NCBI RefSeq assembly: GCF_901709675.1
Contig: NC_051099.1
Location: 8,244,001 to 8,308,000, forward strand
Reading direction: 5' to 3'
From: Syngnathus acus
Taxonomy: Eukaryota; Chordata; Actinopteri; Syngnathiformes; Syngnathidae
Length of the DNA stretch: 64,000 bases
In this document: in pieces, positions 13,901-28,900 of the stretch
Layout: every line of letters begins with the position of its first letter
Numbering within the stretch: the first letter of the stretch is position 1
Translations under genes and position numbers: made by a program
Notes under the pieces: model-generated
Databases searched by the model: none
The model's input: only the letters and a program-made list of their open reading frames with translations
Told to the model about the DNA's origin: nothing

Positions 13901-16900
13901 ATTACTATTCACGATTCCATACCACTCAAGGCCACAAAGCACTCCCCACGGGCACTTTAACTCCCGCATTAATGTATGTGAGTGTACCATACTCGATTCT
14001 ACACAGTATGTATGCTCAAATGGACACAGCGGACATGACATGAAACACAGTCCTACAATCATGACAGTTTTCATCCCACCGAGTTAGATGAAAACATTTG
14101 ATGAGTGTTTTATGTTGACTAGATTTAGTTTTGTTTCATGTTGTCAGGTTTTCGTCACCACCCATGTTCCTCGTCTTCTATCAGCTAACTCTGGCCACTC
14201 GTGCTTCGTCCAGATGTACCTCATTGTCTTGTCGGTTTGTTTGCATTTAGTTTCCTGGTTTCTTTCAGTCTGTGGCTGTTAGTTGTTGACGTCATATGTC
14301 ACAGCCTTCATTGTCATGTTATCTCAAAAGACTTGAATGTTAAGTGATTTGTTAAATTTTTGATTTGAATGCTTTTGTTTTGTGTTTTTGGCGGCTACAT
14401 TCCTTTTCAATTTGATCAAATTAGTTCCAATGCAGAATTATACAGGCATACCCAATGATGTGCCAGTGAGGAGAGACATTGTCCAAGTCGACATTTTTGT
14501 TGTCGATTCCATTTAAACGCAGTCACGCTTGAATAGAAGTTTCCGCGTTTTGTATTTCTTGGAGTATGTTTGTTTTTATGTAAGGTGGATATGTGTGTGC
14601 TTTTGTGCACAAGGCATCTGCTGCAGCTTCCTTATCACCTCCTCGCACACCCGCTTAACTTGAAGCCTGAGCTTTTCCTCTTCTTCATGTCTCCTCATCA
14701 AAGTCAGATCCCACCTTGTTTGCAGCACACCTCCCCCACCGCCTGCCTGCATGTGTTCGCTCTTCCCCTGCCCCTTCTACCTGTCCTGGCTTTCAATCAA
14801 AAGCTCCACCTTGTCGTCCAAGCAGACCTTGCTATCGTATCATCGCCGGGAGGAAAAGTCATGCTGCTCCGACGATTTACACCCAGGTGTTGTGGTCATC
14901 GGAAGCACTAATAAGGATTAGCAAGGATGACGACGTTGTTGGAAATGGAAGGAAGGACATTTTGTTGCACACTGTGTTTGAACTAAGCCCAGCAGAGTTA
15001 AAAATGAAAGTCATATACTGTAAATGTCATAAGTGATACAATCTTTTAACCCTATTAGTAACACCATCACTAGTGCCGGGTATATTTTATCCAATATAAT
15101 ATCCCAGTTTTCATCAATTCATGTATGCTAAATTGTAGTTTGCCAATAGTCAGATTCCCGTAAACAGATAAATAGATGCATGGCAGCACTCGTGCCAGCG
15201 TCTGGTAAGACATAAACAATATTATCAGACAATTTTTGAGAACTGATTGTCGGGTAATAATATTTGCACCACGGTCTCGACTTTCTGCTGTTTCCTTTAT
15301 TGCAGCTTGGGACTTCCTTTGAACTGAAGACATTTGAGGGTTTGCCGTCATTCCCCTTCCCGGTTCAATATCAATACCATTTACACAAACCAATGACATG
15401 GAGGGGTAAAAACGGGAGAAAGGGAGCTTTGACGGCTCTTGTAAAGCCTTCCTTCAATCTGATATCCACATGCGATCATGTAATTTGCCTTGCCATTAGT
15501 GTACATACAACATGAAATTTCCAATCACTTATTTTCTAACTCGTGCTCTCGTATGTTTCCTTCCACACTTCACATGTAATAATTGGATGGCAAAAGTGTC
15601 CACATTTTTAATTAACTGTGGCCAAAGATGGAACGTCTTTGGATTTCTAATTAACAAGGCTGAGGTTTAAGTACATTGGAAAAGTAAAATGGAAAATGTT
15701 CCTTCTTTGTCTCCCTCTTTTAGTAGTAATTGTGCATGGGCCATTTTCCATGTAGTGCAGGGTTATCATATCTCAGCATGAAGCGCTTTTCTGCTGGAGT
15801 TGATTAAAAAAAATGTCAGTTAAAGGATTTTTTTTTTAGTTATGCTTTTGTAGTGAATGTGCTATTCCTCACTTGATGGGAACTGTTATTTTCTACTTGT
15901 GCCCCTGCAAATGACAGTTGTAGATTGGATTGTCAAAACAAAAATAAATGTAGAACTCATCACTGTACTGTGGGGAAAAAAGCTATGAGAATACTCAATG
16001 ATATCAGATTCATTCACCACACAAATCTATTGTTCCTACACTCTAAAATTTAGAGTGCATGTTTATTTGTTATTACTTTATTACATGTTTAAATAAACAT
16101 GTAAAAAGAAAAGCGTATTCAGACACCCTGGGTTATAAGGTTATAAAGTCAAACTTTATTCAACTTCACTTCAACATCCCTATATAAGGCACACCTGATT
16201 ATAAATACAATGTACACCCCCACTCACACATTTATTACTGAACTTTGCATTGAATCCATGCATGGAATGCAAAAAAAGCAAGTCATAAAGCTTATGGGAC
16301 AACATCTGTCTGAGCAGCGTGTGTCCCTTCCTCATTCCCTAATTCCCCCCTCCCCCCACTCCGACCCCTAGGGAACAGCATTAATAACTGTAAGTGGATA
16401 ATGCCCTAGCTAGAATTCCGATCAAGGTTTAATAAGAGCGTGATTCAGTTTGCCGCTGGAGGCAGGAACCACTTGTGTGTGTGTGTACGTGCCTTATATA
16501 TTGTAGCTGAATTCTTGCAATCTTTACTGACATTTTGACTCAATTACAAAACCCGGCCAACAACATAATGTGCCCTTGATAATATAACTGGGAAGATAAC
16601 GTAGCCATATTCTATTTGGTTCCAAACCACAACAGTAGCACGCTTTGGACTCTTGCCAGGTTGACAATGATGATTTTGTCTTTGCTTGATCTTGCGCATC
16701 GACGCGCTGGCTTCGTGCTTGCGGTTGTTAATTGCACACCATTGTGACACTGTTGATGTAAGATACTAGATGTTATAGCTCTCTGCATACATGTAGTCTC
16801 CAGTGATGTATGAAACAGGCTCCCAAGGGTTAATTATAGCATCGCATGGATTCCATATGTGCATGTCATTAATCGAGAGAGACTGGTGCACCCAAATACA

Positions 16901-19900
16901 ATTTTGTATTTACAGCAAGTTGAACATGAAACTAACAGCGGATGCCATTTCGATGCAGAACTATAATCCGTGTTGGGAAGAAGTGTTGTTTTGCTGAGAG
17001 TGGGAATCACTGTGAGAAGCATGCTCTCTGTTCATTGCCATTAACTCCAAATGATGCAAGAGCCAACCTGACTCTGACATCTAATCCTCTTACTCGGAAG
17101 AGGACTAATGCGTGCAAAGTATAAAGTACATAAAGTACATCCGACAAACAGATTCATTTTTTATCTGCGTGTTTCAAATGCTACAGTATTGACGAGCCGA
17201 AGACCTTGTTTACTTTGTCTCCTCAAACTCGTTGGACTCCCCTTCTCTGTTCCCTCAATCGTTCCAAGCAGATGGCTTCCCTCTAACAGAGCAGTGACAC
17301 CAGATGTGCAGTTTCAGTGTCAACTCAGGGACCAGCTGGGCCGAGTGTGCCAGTGGTTCTTTTAATGAAAATGGCTTCACTGTTACTGTGTGCATGTGTG
17401 GGTGGGTGGATGTGTGTGTGCTGTTCACAATGCTTCAGTGGCATGTGACAGTTGTGGAAGTCTCTGTGGGTGGAGGCTTTGAGAGTGAGCCACAGCCAGT
17501 TGCACTGCAGCTCAACTCAGCCATGCAGTTGCAAACAGCACAAGCACTGAGCTTGAAAGAATCCAACTCGGGTCCAGAATAAACTCCACACCACATCCTC
17601 CTCAATATCACCTATTCCCACCCTATTAATATATTCTTACTTTTAACATATTTAGCAATAATGAGACCACTGGGCGTATTGCTAATTAATGAGTTAAAAG
17701 AGTTCAAGGTGAGTTTTCATTTCTTATGAATACAATAGAGTTGAAACGTGATTGCCAGGTACTTGATAATGAACACTTCCTACTGATACAATCTGGAGAC
17801 CTGCCTAATAAAGTTGCCACTACATGCTGCGCTCTGTAATTTATGTCTTTGCTCTGAAACAATTCATTATTAAGCGTCATTCTTCTGATCAATTAAATGA
17901 TAACGAAACACGTGCCATCCTGTTTGCTTGGCTATTATTCTGACTTCTCAGTATGAAGACCAACTCGTCAAAGGGGAAGAAAATCCTCCAAGTAATCCAA
18001 GGGGGAAAAAAGTGTTTCTTGGGTTGGAAAAAATAAAATATGTAAGTGATACATCTTGGTGAGTCAGTTTTCTCTACTGAGAGAGATGTGCCCTTATTTT
18101 CCAGCAAGATTATTAGGTGTGCTTTTAATACCCTCACCAAATGGCTGACCATTGTCTTTTAAAAGCAGGGCACTTATCATTAAGGTTTTAGCAGCAGAAA
18201 TGGCAGAATAAAACTTGAATTTAAAAGCATTTGATTCAGCATATAACACCAAGAGAGTCCGGGTAAGGATTAAGGACATTTAGTTCTCGAGTAATCACTT
18301 TTGACAGCACCACGGAATACTTATCTATAGAAACGAGTAATTGGGTTTTTCCTTTGCTTCCCGTGTTTTTCTGCTGCACTGTGGAAATCTTTGGAGGCAG
18401 GATACACTGATGACCTGGTCTTGATGGTGCCACATGGACAACACAGTCAAACACATTTACACCTTCAAGCTGTTAAGAGCCTCGCTAACCTTAGAGTGAC
18501 TTCTGTATCTTTTTGATAGCCAGGCAGAACATTTGAAAAACACCAGTCATATAGGCTCAGCCAAATAATACTTTTGCGAGAGACAACATGCTCCAGTGGG
18601 TGTGGTGATCCATTGCCCTCATCAATTACATTCCCCTGAGAGAAAACGCGTGGCGGTTTTCGGTTTCTTCAAGTACTGGATTTAATGGTGCTTCCATCAA
18701 ACGCCTCTTCAAGCCAGTAATTGGTGCAGCAAAACAAACATACTCTTTCAGATGAAAAGGCTGAATAGAGCCTTATTAATAATATCCAAACCTGTATTGA
18801 TCGTGTTTTCCCTTTTAAACCATCCGTTGACATGATTCCAGACAAATTCGAAATTACACTGAATATTTAGGAACTAGGGGAAGATTAGCCGGATATTTTG
18901 TTGTGTTCCATATGGGGTTGCAGTTTGATTATTCTCATCCACAAGATTAAAATGAGCTTTGTCAGTTTCCTTACGCCTGTTACCTAGAGAATATGGCTGG
19001 CTTGCATCTTTCAGTCATCCGTTGCGTGTCTTACACTACTGACCTTTCCTCTCGCAGAAACGTGACACAGATGTTGTCTCGTCTCTTTCGCCTGCTTGTT
19101 CATCTGTCCACAGACAATCGGGTTTGGCACGTGGAGTTGCATGCAGATCAGACGACAAGACTGGCTGCAGTATGTCACTGTCAATTTTGACAGTGATTCA
19201 AAGGACTTATTACATCGCCGGAAGAAGCCTCCCTGGGTGCACTATACTTTATTTCATGTCAGTCAGAAGTCATATTGACACGCTGTGGAACATCAGAAAA
19301 ATGATTTGATGTTGATGAAATGTGTTGACGCTTGGTTAGTAAATCAACTGATAGTGATACTTTTTCGCTTAAATTGAAACTGTGCATAGCAGCAAGCATT
19401 TACACATTTCTGGAACATTGTTAATTGAGGAAGAATGGACCAAACCAGCTCCAATGATATAAATACCGTACATACGGTGTTTTGGTGATATCTAAAAGCA
19501 AAATAATTGAGGCTGCGCGTCAGGCTCCGCAGACCCACAGCTTATTATGCTGGGGGAAAAAAATGGGCACGGGAGCAGTCTGCTGGCTTTTTAGCCCAAT
19601 TGGCAGCCTGGTGGCTGTTGCTCATCTGTCCCCAAGCCAACAATGAGCACATCGCAGATCTGGACCAGGATTAAAGGACCTCACACTAACAGCTGGCCTG
19701 AGATTAGCCGTGTCAGTATTTACAGTTATTTTGTTGACTTGCACACCGCTTTCTGTGCAAATAATGAACTACTATATCATGTTACTTTTTATTGAACTCG
19801 ATTGGACTTGGTCTTATTTTTTCCCCCAAGGTTGTCGGATAGCTGGATGCAGGGGAACAGGTTGAGTATTTTCTTTGTTCATGAGCCTGGCTGTCTGAAT

Positions 19901-22900
19901 TGGAAAACGTTGAGTGAGTGTTTACACAATCGCACAGTGGGACCTCATCACCCGATGATGGTCCATCTAAGAAAGGTTGAACACATTTTTCATACCTGTC
20001 TGTCAACACAAATATCACCGAGCGCAATTTGACAGCAGCACTGGCTGTTCGTCTTCTAGATGTTTGGATGCTTTATGAAATTGAAGACTTTGAAAGACAT
20101 CCAGGGAAGCTGTGGGAGAGAAGGTCAAACAAATGCTGCTCCTTTACCGTCTCGATATGAGTCTGTTGGGTGGTCTTGTGCCTAGCAGAGGGGCTGTGCA
20201 CGGATGTGATTAACAGAGATTTGGGGTGAATCATCTCCTAAGCTGCTCATTGGTGCTGTTGGCTGGCGAGTGCATGGGAGGAGTAGTGAGATACTGACAT
20301 ATATCCTCTGACACTCATTGAGCTCAGAAGATCACATGAAGGGAATTTTTAGATTCGTTAGATCATGTAGAAGCGTTGCAATACCACATTTCAGGTTTTG
20401 CAGCAGTGTGAATTAAACAGTTCCGTTTATTGAAATGAATTCATCTCTATAGCATTGCACTATGTAAATAGTGTGGCCCATCTGCATGTTTCCATGGAAA
20501 GCTAGGATGTTGTGCAAACAGAGCTCGGTGCCACAATCTCTGGTGGCCATCATGGAATGTGTTTGATCATGCTGGATGATGCAGATGCACAGATATTCTC
20601 ATGGTTGAATTCTTTTCCAACGAACTATAATCAAGACAAAAGATAAAATGTGACATTGCCATTTACATGAAACATATTCAGACTTACATTGAGTGTAAGA
20701 CAAGTAAAAATGTAATTACGGCATTTCAAACCTTCAGGTTGTGTGAGAGGTAGTGTTCTTTAAAAGCCGTGTTCAATTACAAAGTGATGACGACAAAGAT
20801 GACTATGGAACAGAGCAGCATACATAATTTGGTTTGGAGAAGACGACTGCTTGTAAGACAGCACTTTCTCCCGCGGGTGACCACTTCTTCAGTGAAATAA
20901 GGCAGATAAAAGGCTAAATTCTCATCTCTGACTCACTCCTTCCCCAGCCCATGTACAATATTGCTGTTAGGGTCGATGATTTTCCTTTGTCTCACAGACT
21001 CGACTTGCGCTTTTATTTATGAACTCTGGAGAATATGTGCATCATATTCACGGTCACTCTCAAACAGTTAGATTAGCAGGATGGAACTTTATTAGGTTGA
21101 GTTTAGCATTCTTAAATGCAAAAGCATGACCTTTGCATAATGCTGTGCGGACGCCTGCATTCACATTTGCAGGTGTAACTTGATGAGATAGTCCGCGAGG
21201 CAGACATAAGCAAATTTACACAGTCTTGGAAGCGGCGGAATGTGCTCTCTTGAAAAAATACATGGAGACAGGAGTAATTAATTATAGATGTGGAAATGTG
21301 GTCCGAGGGAACGCTGTTACAGTAACTGGAGGGATGGCAAGCGAGAGATGTGAGGATGAAGATGAGGGAGGAGGGGAGCGGGAGAACCTTGGTCCTATAC
21401 CATCCACAACTCCCATTTTCATTACATGACAGGAGAATGAGAGTTAATTAAACATGACAATGGTGAATCGTTTATTGTTAACCCTTGGTGGTGGCTTCAC
21501 ATGCAAAGGCCAAAGAATGCATACGAGATGTGTTGTGTTCTCGCCTAAAGTGTAAATCCACATTCAAATATGGAAATTGTGGGGAAATGACTCATTGTGC
21601 TCTATGTGGCACTGAACTGAAACTAATGATTGTGTTTTAATTTGACTTAAGATAACAAAATAATGTTTCTTGTCTTCGGGTGAGCCACAAATGGAATATT
21701 TGACTGTAATGATGGTCTGCAGAAATGAAACCGCTTTTAACTGATGACGAGAGCGACTCACCATCTTTTCACCTCATCTATTATGTTGATGCTGATTGAA
21801 TTTGACACTAATGAGCCCAAAAAGCAAAAGCAAGCGGTGCTACTTGCTTACAAATTCGAGGATGTCTTATCCCCTTCCGCCACTGGACATTCCGGTTTTA
21901 TTTTACTGGATTAAAAAATGTAGCACAGTAATAAATATCAGATTCTGAAATCGAGCTGTGAGATAAATATTAGTTTTAACCTTCATTATCAGCAGAATAT
22001 TTTTTTTTCCCACAAGGCCAGGCTTTGTGATTTCTTGATTGCCCCTATCTTGTGTAAGATGCTGTTGTTGAATGCAGAATGATATTGGATGAGGTGATGT
22101 ACATCTGCTGGATTTGTAGCCTTCGGGGGACGTTGAGTAAATGCTCCTCATATCCCGGCGCATCACCGTCCTGACTGATTGCTGATGACTTTTTTAGGGC
22201 ACAAGGATGTTAAGTTGTTTATGTATTCAAATAAATAAATAACAAAAGGCCAGATATTTGCTACTCCCCCGATTGTGTTGGCACAACTGTCTCTCTTTTT
22301 GTTCCGACTTCCTGAGCTGGGATGATTTGTTGTGGTCATCAGCAAAGTTTGCGATAAGAACAGGGCAGCTGTTTTTTTTTTTGCTTGTGCATGTGTGTGT
22401 GTATGCATCAGTGTGTGTTTTCTGCTTGTGACAGATATGGGACAGCCTTGACTCCAGTTGAGAAAGTGACACACCCCTACAGGCTATCGTGTTAAAAAAC
22501 AAATCTTCAGCAAACTTCAATGTACTCCTGTCATATGAAATCTCTCAACTACTCTAATGTGTTTAGTGCGACTGGATCGTCACATACCTGAAATCAAATG
22601 CATACATCGTCTATTGACTTAAAAAAGAAAAAAAAAAAAGGACTTTATTGCTTTTTAAACCTGCTGGCTTTGTTTGCACGCTGCATATCAATTCTTTGCA
22701 CGAGATCCCCAAATTGAAATGCAGCCATCTGTTATATGCGGCAACTCACAAGGTGTCTTCATCTTTCCTCTCCACTCATACATTATTCTGTTTCTTTCTG
22801 CCTTTGCTGTGTTGTCGTACCAGAAAAACACAGTTGGGTTGGGCTGGGCTGGGCTGGGAGCGCTGAAGCAGTATTCCTGTACTGGACCACCCACCTTCCT

Positions 22901-25900
22901 TCATGCACATCAACAAACACGCACACACTCATAGTCAGTCACACATGAACGTGCTTGGGTAAGGAATTCCTGCATAGGGTTTATAAATTAATTGGGTTGT
23001 ACATCTTTCACCCATAACCATCTGTTTTTCAACACATGGCTATTTAGCATTTTATGTTGGGAAGTCACTGCGGTATTCTTTTAATTAATAAGCACTGTTG
23101 CCCCCCCCCCCCCCTTCTTAAAAAAAATCCCTCTCTTTAAAGGTGCATAAAATGATTTGTTAGCCCGGTGCACATGAGCAGGTTTAAAGGTGGAAAGGGT
23201 AGAAAACGGCACTCGGTCTGTCTAGTGTACATGATTCACAGTTGCGCAATGGAATGGACAGAGACACAACAACAAAGCAAGGACATCAGGAGAATGCAGA
23301 CAAAGGACAAAAGAACATCCACCCAGAATAGTTGACAGGAAGTTGCATGGAAAAAAATATACTCCACCACCACCTCAGCAGGTTATTTTGTTTATGTAAA
23401 AAAGGTTTAGTTTTTTTGTCAAATTTTACAATACAATTATACAATAAATTATACATTACTATATAGTATTTCTAATATTTAAATACTCTTCCATGGCCTA
23501 TTGTGGACAAAAACAAAACTTGAGAATGGGATCCAAAAATCTATTTTAAGCTTGACCTCTGAAGGCAACAACACCTTATGTCTCTTCTCACCTTTTTTGA
23601 GGGTGTTATCTTAATTTTACTTGCCACCATTTTCCCTCTTACAGCCAATTACTGCTGTAGCTCTTTCAGATCCTTTTTGAACCATGATTACACGATTAGT
23701 TCTAAAAGCCTAAGAATATAGCTTTAGGTTTGAAACTATATATTTTTTCTCTTAAGAGACACGATGTAATATACACAACAACAACTTTGACTGATTGTCA
23801 ATACAAGCAAGCAAGCTAATGGATACACCTGGCATTAATTGTACAAATGCACCGTCTGGTAAATGCAGCGTCTGGGTAGGTTGTCAACATGTTTTTAAAG
23901 CAGCGTCAACTTACTGTATATGATTTATGATGATCATCGCAAGAGCTTTCAAGCTTGCATCAACATGTAAAGTTGAGACCTCACGGAACATCAATAATGC
24001 TTATTCAGGGAATATTAATTCAGGAGACGATACGGAGGAAACTGTACCCCAATCCCCAGCACATGCATGGTGACGCTTATTTGTCATGGTTTTGCCCACC
24101 AATTTAGCCAATTAAAAGGCAACTGAGGCTGCCAATGGGCTCTCTTGAATAATTGACCACAGGACAATCAGACAAGCATTCTTGCATGCTCCCCACAGTC
24201 TGAAATTACCACCCGGCAGCAACCTACACATCAGTGCTTCCTGGAGTGGGGCTCAATAGATTGGAACGCAACCCCCCACCTCACGGCTCATGTGCCTCGG
24301 TTTGTACACACAGCGAGCACCTCATTAAGCACCCCTTTCTCATATTTATTTCCTCAAATAAAAGGAATTTGAGAAAGTGCGCTACTGTACACACTTGTGT
24401 TCTTTCACCATAGCAAATAACAACCGATAAATTAAATCACATTCTGATGACAATCGCACTGGCATGAGCATCGTTTTCAAAACATAGACTGCTATCACTA
24501 CAATGCCCCCACCCCACACCCTTTTTAATTCACCATAGCTGATGACCAAGAAATTACATTATATCAGTCCCTCACTTCTCATTTATTAAAACATGAAATC
24601 GTATGTACATCATCAATCAAAATAGGAGGTAGGTGACAGAGTGTGATCCTCGCAAAGTGAGGGTAATCTCTTGAAATTGCTCCAGTGCTGACGAAAATAT
24701 GACCTTAGATCTCAACTATCCCATACATTTATGGTTCCGTTAGAATACAAAACTATAAATCAAAATTATATTAATTCATGATGTATTTTTATGGTGCCAC
24801 CGGTTCAATGTCATTGTATTTAGATATAGCAGTTTGATGGCTTTCATTTATCAGATTCACAAGTGTTACATTAGCATATTGTAATTTGGCATTGTGATTG
24901 CTGCAACACAACACTTAATACATACCAAAGCGCTGTTCGGCTAATACTGAAAACAGCATGTCAGAAGCTATTAAATAGAAGTGGAAATACTTCTTCACAG
25001 GAGCCAAATGATTTTTTGGGGACAAACATCCATGTAGCCACTCTGCAGAATTATCTTTGCAAATTATATTTAGGGTAACAGCTTTGACAGAATTGGGAAG
25101 ATTTCAAGCATGTAACTGAGCAGCACATTCAGCGATGCTTCTCTAGACGCACCGGTGTGGCTGTTAAGTTGACAATTCTTGAAGACTAGATTTCTTTGAG
25201 TGCACCAAATAAAGTGCAGAACTGTTTGTAGAACAGAGGCACACAATTGTAAATGCTCATAAATAGAATTCTGCTGAACTGAATATGTCACAGCTTAGAA
25301 AAAGTACTATTTTTTGCTGGTAATGTTAATTAAGATGGGTCCTTATATTCAAATACTGACGCGGCATGTCTTTAAGAATATTTCCCAAGAGTGTGATGTG
25401 ACATGCGGGTAGCGAGATCTGCCGAGGACGCATTTGAAAGCTATTTTACCAACAAATCCCTACACATTAGCATCAAGACAAACAAATGTATGTGATATAT
25501 TCCTTAAGAAACAAGAATAATTGAAGCCTTTCCAGATGGACTCAATACATATTCATATTCTGTTTACCGCTACAATTACACAAAAGTGCTTGTACTTGCT
25601 CAGACTCTAAAATGAAACCGATAACTCCTTCACACTCCTAAGAGGATTTTTTTTTTTTTTAAAGATAGTTCGTTGGATATAGTGGCATTTATCTATGGTA
25701 GGACACTCGTTGTAGGGCTTTAGAGATGTAGCGTGTGAATTATTAATGCTCAATTTCCCACTTGCTCCTCTCAACTCCCTTTCCCCCTTGCTCTTTTTGC
25801 ATTCTTCTTGCACTCTGGGTATCTCTTCCTTATATATTGTCGTGCTAATTCTGCGAGGCTGTACATCTCTCGTGCCTACAGTTACTGCTATAAGGGAACA

Positions 25901-28900
25901 ACTCTATAGGCTTCCACCTAAACAATGTATTGTTTACTTGAATGTGTAATATGTCTTGTCACCGTGGGATAGTAGGAAACACAATTTCGATCTCTTTGTA
26001 TGTCTTGACGTGAAGAAATTGACAATAAAGCTGACTTTGACTTTGACTTTGAATGATCACGCTTACAGTACACTTGATATCCACTTGTCATATTCTGGTT
26101 GAAAACAGTCAATACTGGGCTGGACAACTTAGCACCTTTGTTGTGCAAAAAATAAATAATAATTGGTGGTTTTATTGCCCACTGAAACTGAGACTAAATC
26201 CATGTTCACCCAGTCATTACCAGACTGCAAATGAGTTACGATTCCTACCAGTGGCTGATTAAAATAATAATATACCTTCACATATGAGTGATTTTTTTGG
26301 TGTCCTCTTTTGTATTTTAGTGTTACGGGATGACTTCCGACAGAACCCGCAGGATGTGGTGGTGGCTGTTGGGGAGACGGCCACCCTGGAATGTCAACCA
26401 CCACGTGGGCATCCTGAGCCCACCACCTACTGGAAGAAAGACAAGGCTCGTCTTGATCTTAAAGATGAAAGGATCACAGTGAGTTGCTTGTGTGTTAACA
26501 ATGAAATGTTAAAAAAAATTTAAATGGAAATTCAAATTGTCAAACAGTATCTATAGTTTCTATGCTTTTTTCTTCAGGTTCGTGGAGGAAAACTGACTAT
26601 CTCCAACACTCAAAAGACTGATGTAGGGATTTATGTGTGTGTGGCCGTCAACATGGTCGGCGAGCGAGAGAGTGAAAAGGCTCAACTCTCCGTGTTTGGT
26701 AAGAACTCTGGGATATAAAGTTTTCAAAAGCAATAAAGCATGACTTTCTAAGGTATATACTGCTCACCATCCCATTCAGTATTTATCACCGTCTTACAAG
26801 TAAATTTAGCCTCCCTTTATATGTGCACATCCAGAGAGACCGGTGTTTGTGCAGCGGCCTGTGAACCAGGTGGTCTTAGTGGATGAGAGTGTGGAGTTCA
26901 GGTGTCAGGTCCACGGTGACCCACCTCCAACTCTGCGCTGGAAAAAGGAAGACGTGGATATTCCCCGGGGCAGGTGAAGCAAATGCGTGTGTGTGTGTTG
27001 CGCTCGTTTAATGAAGGCTTGTGTGCACATCAACGTGGTAAAAGTGATGACGTGGAGGTGCTGAAGCGAAGCTAATGAGTCCCTCAAGAAGCAATTTGAC
27101 ATGTTACTCGTGGACTTTCATCAGTGCGGCAGAAATCATTTATTAGCCACAGAGAATCTCATTATTTGCTCTGTGAACGGCTGTGCTCACAGCGGAGCAT
27201 TTGATTGCTTCAAACTCTCCAAACAGCACTGTTCTTTTGATGTTGCACATAAGGCTCATTTTGGTCCGGTCAGACCCGACGTTATATTGGCCCTTGTTTC
27301 ATCTGAAGTAATCCGATACCCGGCCCACAAGGATTTGTTTCTATATGAAGCGAACGTTGTCTCACTAATACAGCCAGCCAGATCTTTACTGCTCAAAGTT
27401 TGGAAGCCATTTGTCGAGGTGTGCAATGTTTCAACCGCAGTATCCACATTATAAAATACTTGAATTGCCATTTTCTGGCACTAGTTTGCCACTTCAACAA
27501 CTTGCACTCATGTCACTTCTCCACATTTGTTGTGGTCGTCAACAAAGGATGTTGCAATCCATCACTGATCTAATCAATCCTAGACACAGACTATGATCAG
27601 CAGCAGGGGCAGTCTGGTCGTTGTCAATTTTTTTTGTGTGCCCTTTGACTGAAGAAACATGTCCTGTTTCTCGTCCAGCCTTCCACTTTTTTTATTCTTT
27701 TCCCGAACCTGTCGTCCTCATGGGAAGTGTGTATCTGGGTCAGAGATGTTCTGTGAATCCGGTCCTCGCCCAACTCTGGAATGACCCCACCCCCACATTG
27801 ATGCCCCCCCCACCCCTTGCACGCTCCTTCACATCTGACTTTTCTCACCCCTTGTGCCATTTCTCTGCCTGACTTGTCTTCTATGTGGAAATCAACATGG
27901 CTGACTGCACAATTTCACAAGATGTCTCATGTCAAAGAGACCCCAGAGAGGTGGAGCTGACTCCTTTGCCCCTCCACTCATTCGGAGTCTAGCCCCTCTT
28001 ATCAGAACCGGCTGAGATGTCCCTCTGAAGCAATTGTGCCCTTAAAGTAGAGAATTCTGCACTGGTGGCTGCACAATATGAATTTATAGAATTCAGTTTG
28101 TCAGAGTGAGCCACTCCTTTTCTCGCAGACACTCTGTCCGTCTGACTCTTATGTCCTTACGGCTTGCACTCTCCCTCCGTCATTGCAAACTGCACATCAC
28201 AGTGGGTGCTTGATCGTTATAAATATTGAAAGAGTGGCACAGTCAGGGTTCCATCTGAAAGCCCCTTTAATTTTGCCTTTGTGATGGTGTAATTGCTTTG
28301 CTCATTTTGTTTCTGCAGTAGTATGTGCACGTCGGGGAGTCTTAATCTGTTCAGAAAGTGAGGTGCCTTCAAACAATCATAAATGACAAAACCTTTGGAA
28401 ATAAGTTTTGGGTCACTGTGTTTGGAGAAGAAAAATAAGACTATTCCCATTTGAGATTGTGAAACTTTATCTGGTTTCACTATATCAACCAACATTTTTT
28501 CCACCATATCATTTATGTTGAAATGGAATCATTTAATTCGTTTTTTATTCCATGCAAATTGAAAACCGACTTTCTATCAGTTTTTGTCACACCCCTATGC
28601 ACACTACTTACTGTGGATGTCAATTTATTTTTTTAAAAATTGAGGTTTCAGTGTTACCACTTTGTCACCAGGTATGACATCAGATATGAAAAAGAGGATC
28701 TTTTGCTGAGGATAAAGAAAGCCAGCGTGAGTGATCAGGGGACCTTCACCTGCCTAGCAGAGAACCGCGTGGGCAAAGTGGAGGCCTCCGCTTACCTGAC
28801 TATCAGAGGTGCGCTCTCATCAATCCTATCTTTTATTGTCACTCCCAACTCACAGAACAATCACTCCTTTATTGCACATTTTACCAGTGTTATTGCCCCC

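Larger units (their letters stand above)
1951..26320. other. robo2: Large robo2 intron between Ig1 and Ig2
   Basis: This 24.4-kb intron makes up more than a third of the window. It holds a (CA)n microsatellite (3015-3132), a 78-bp-spaced duplication (5461-5581), a CT-rich tract (9040-9115), an expanded MITE-like element (11409-13019), a decayed relative of it (16111-16211), a C14 run (23101-23114) and a retroposon-like tail (25951-26055). No coding exon was recognised. Enhancers may lie here but cannot be told apart by eye. Confidence 0.75.
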
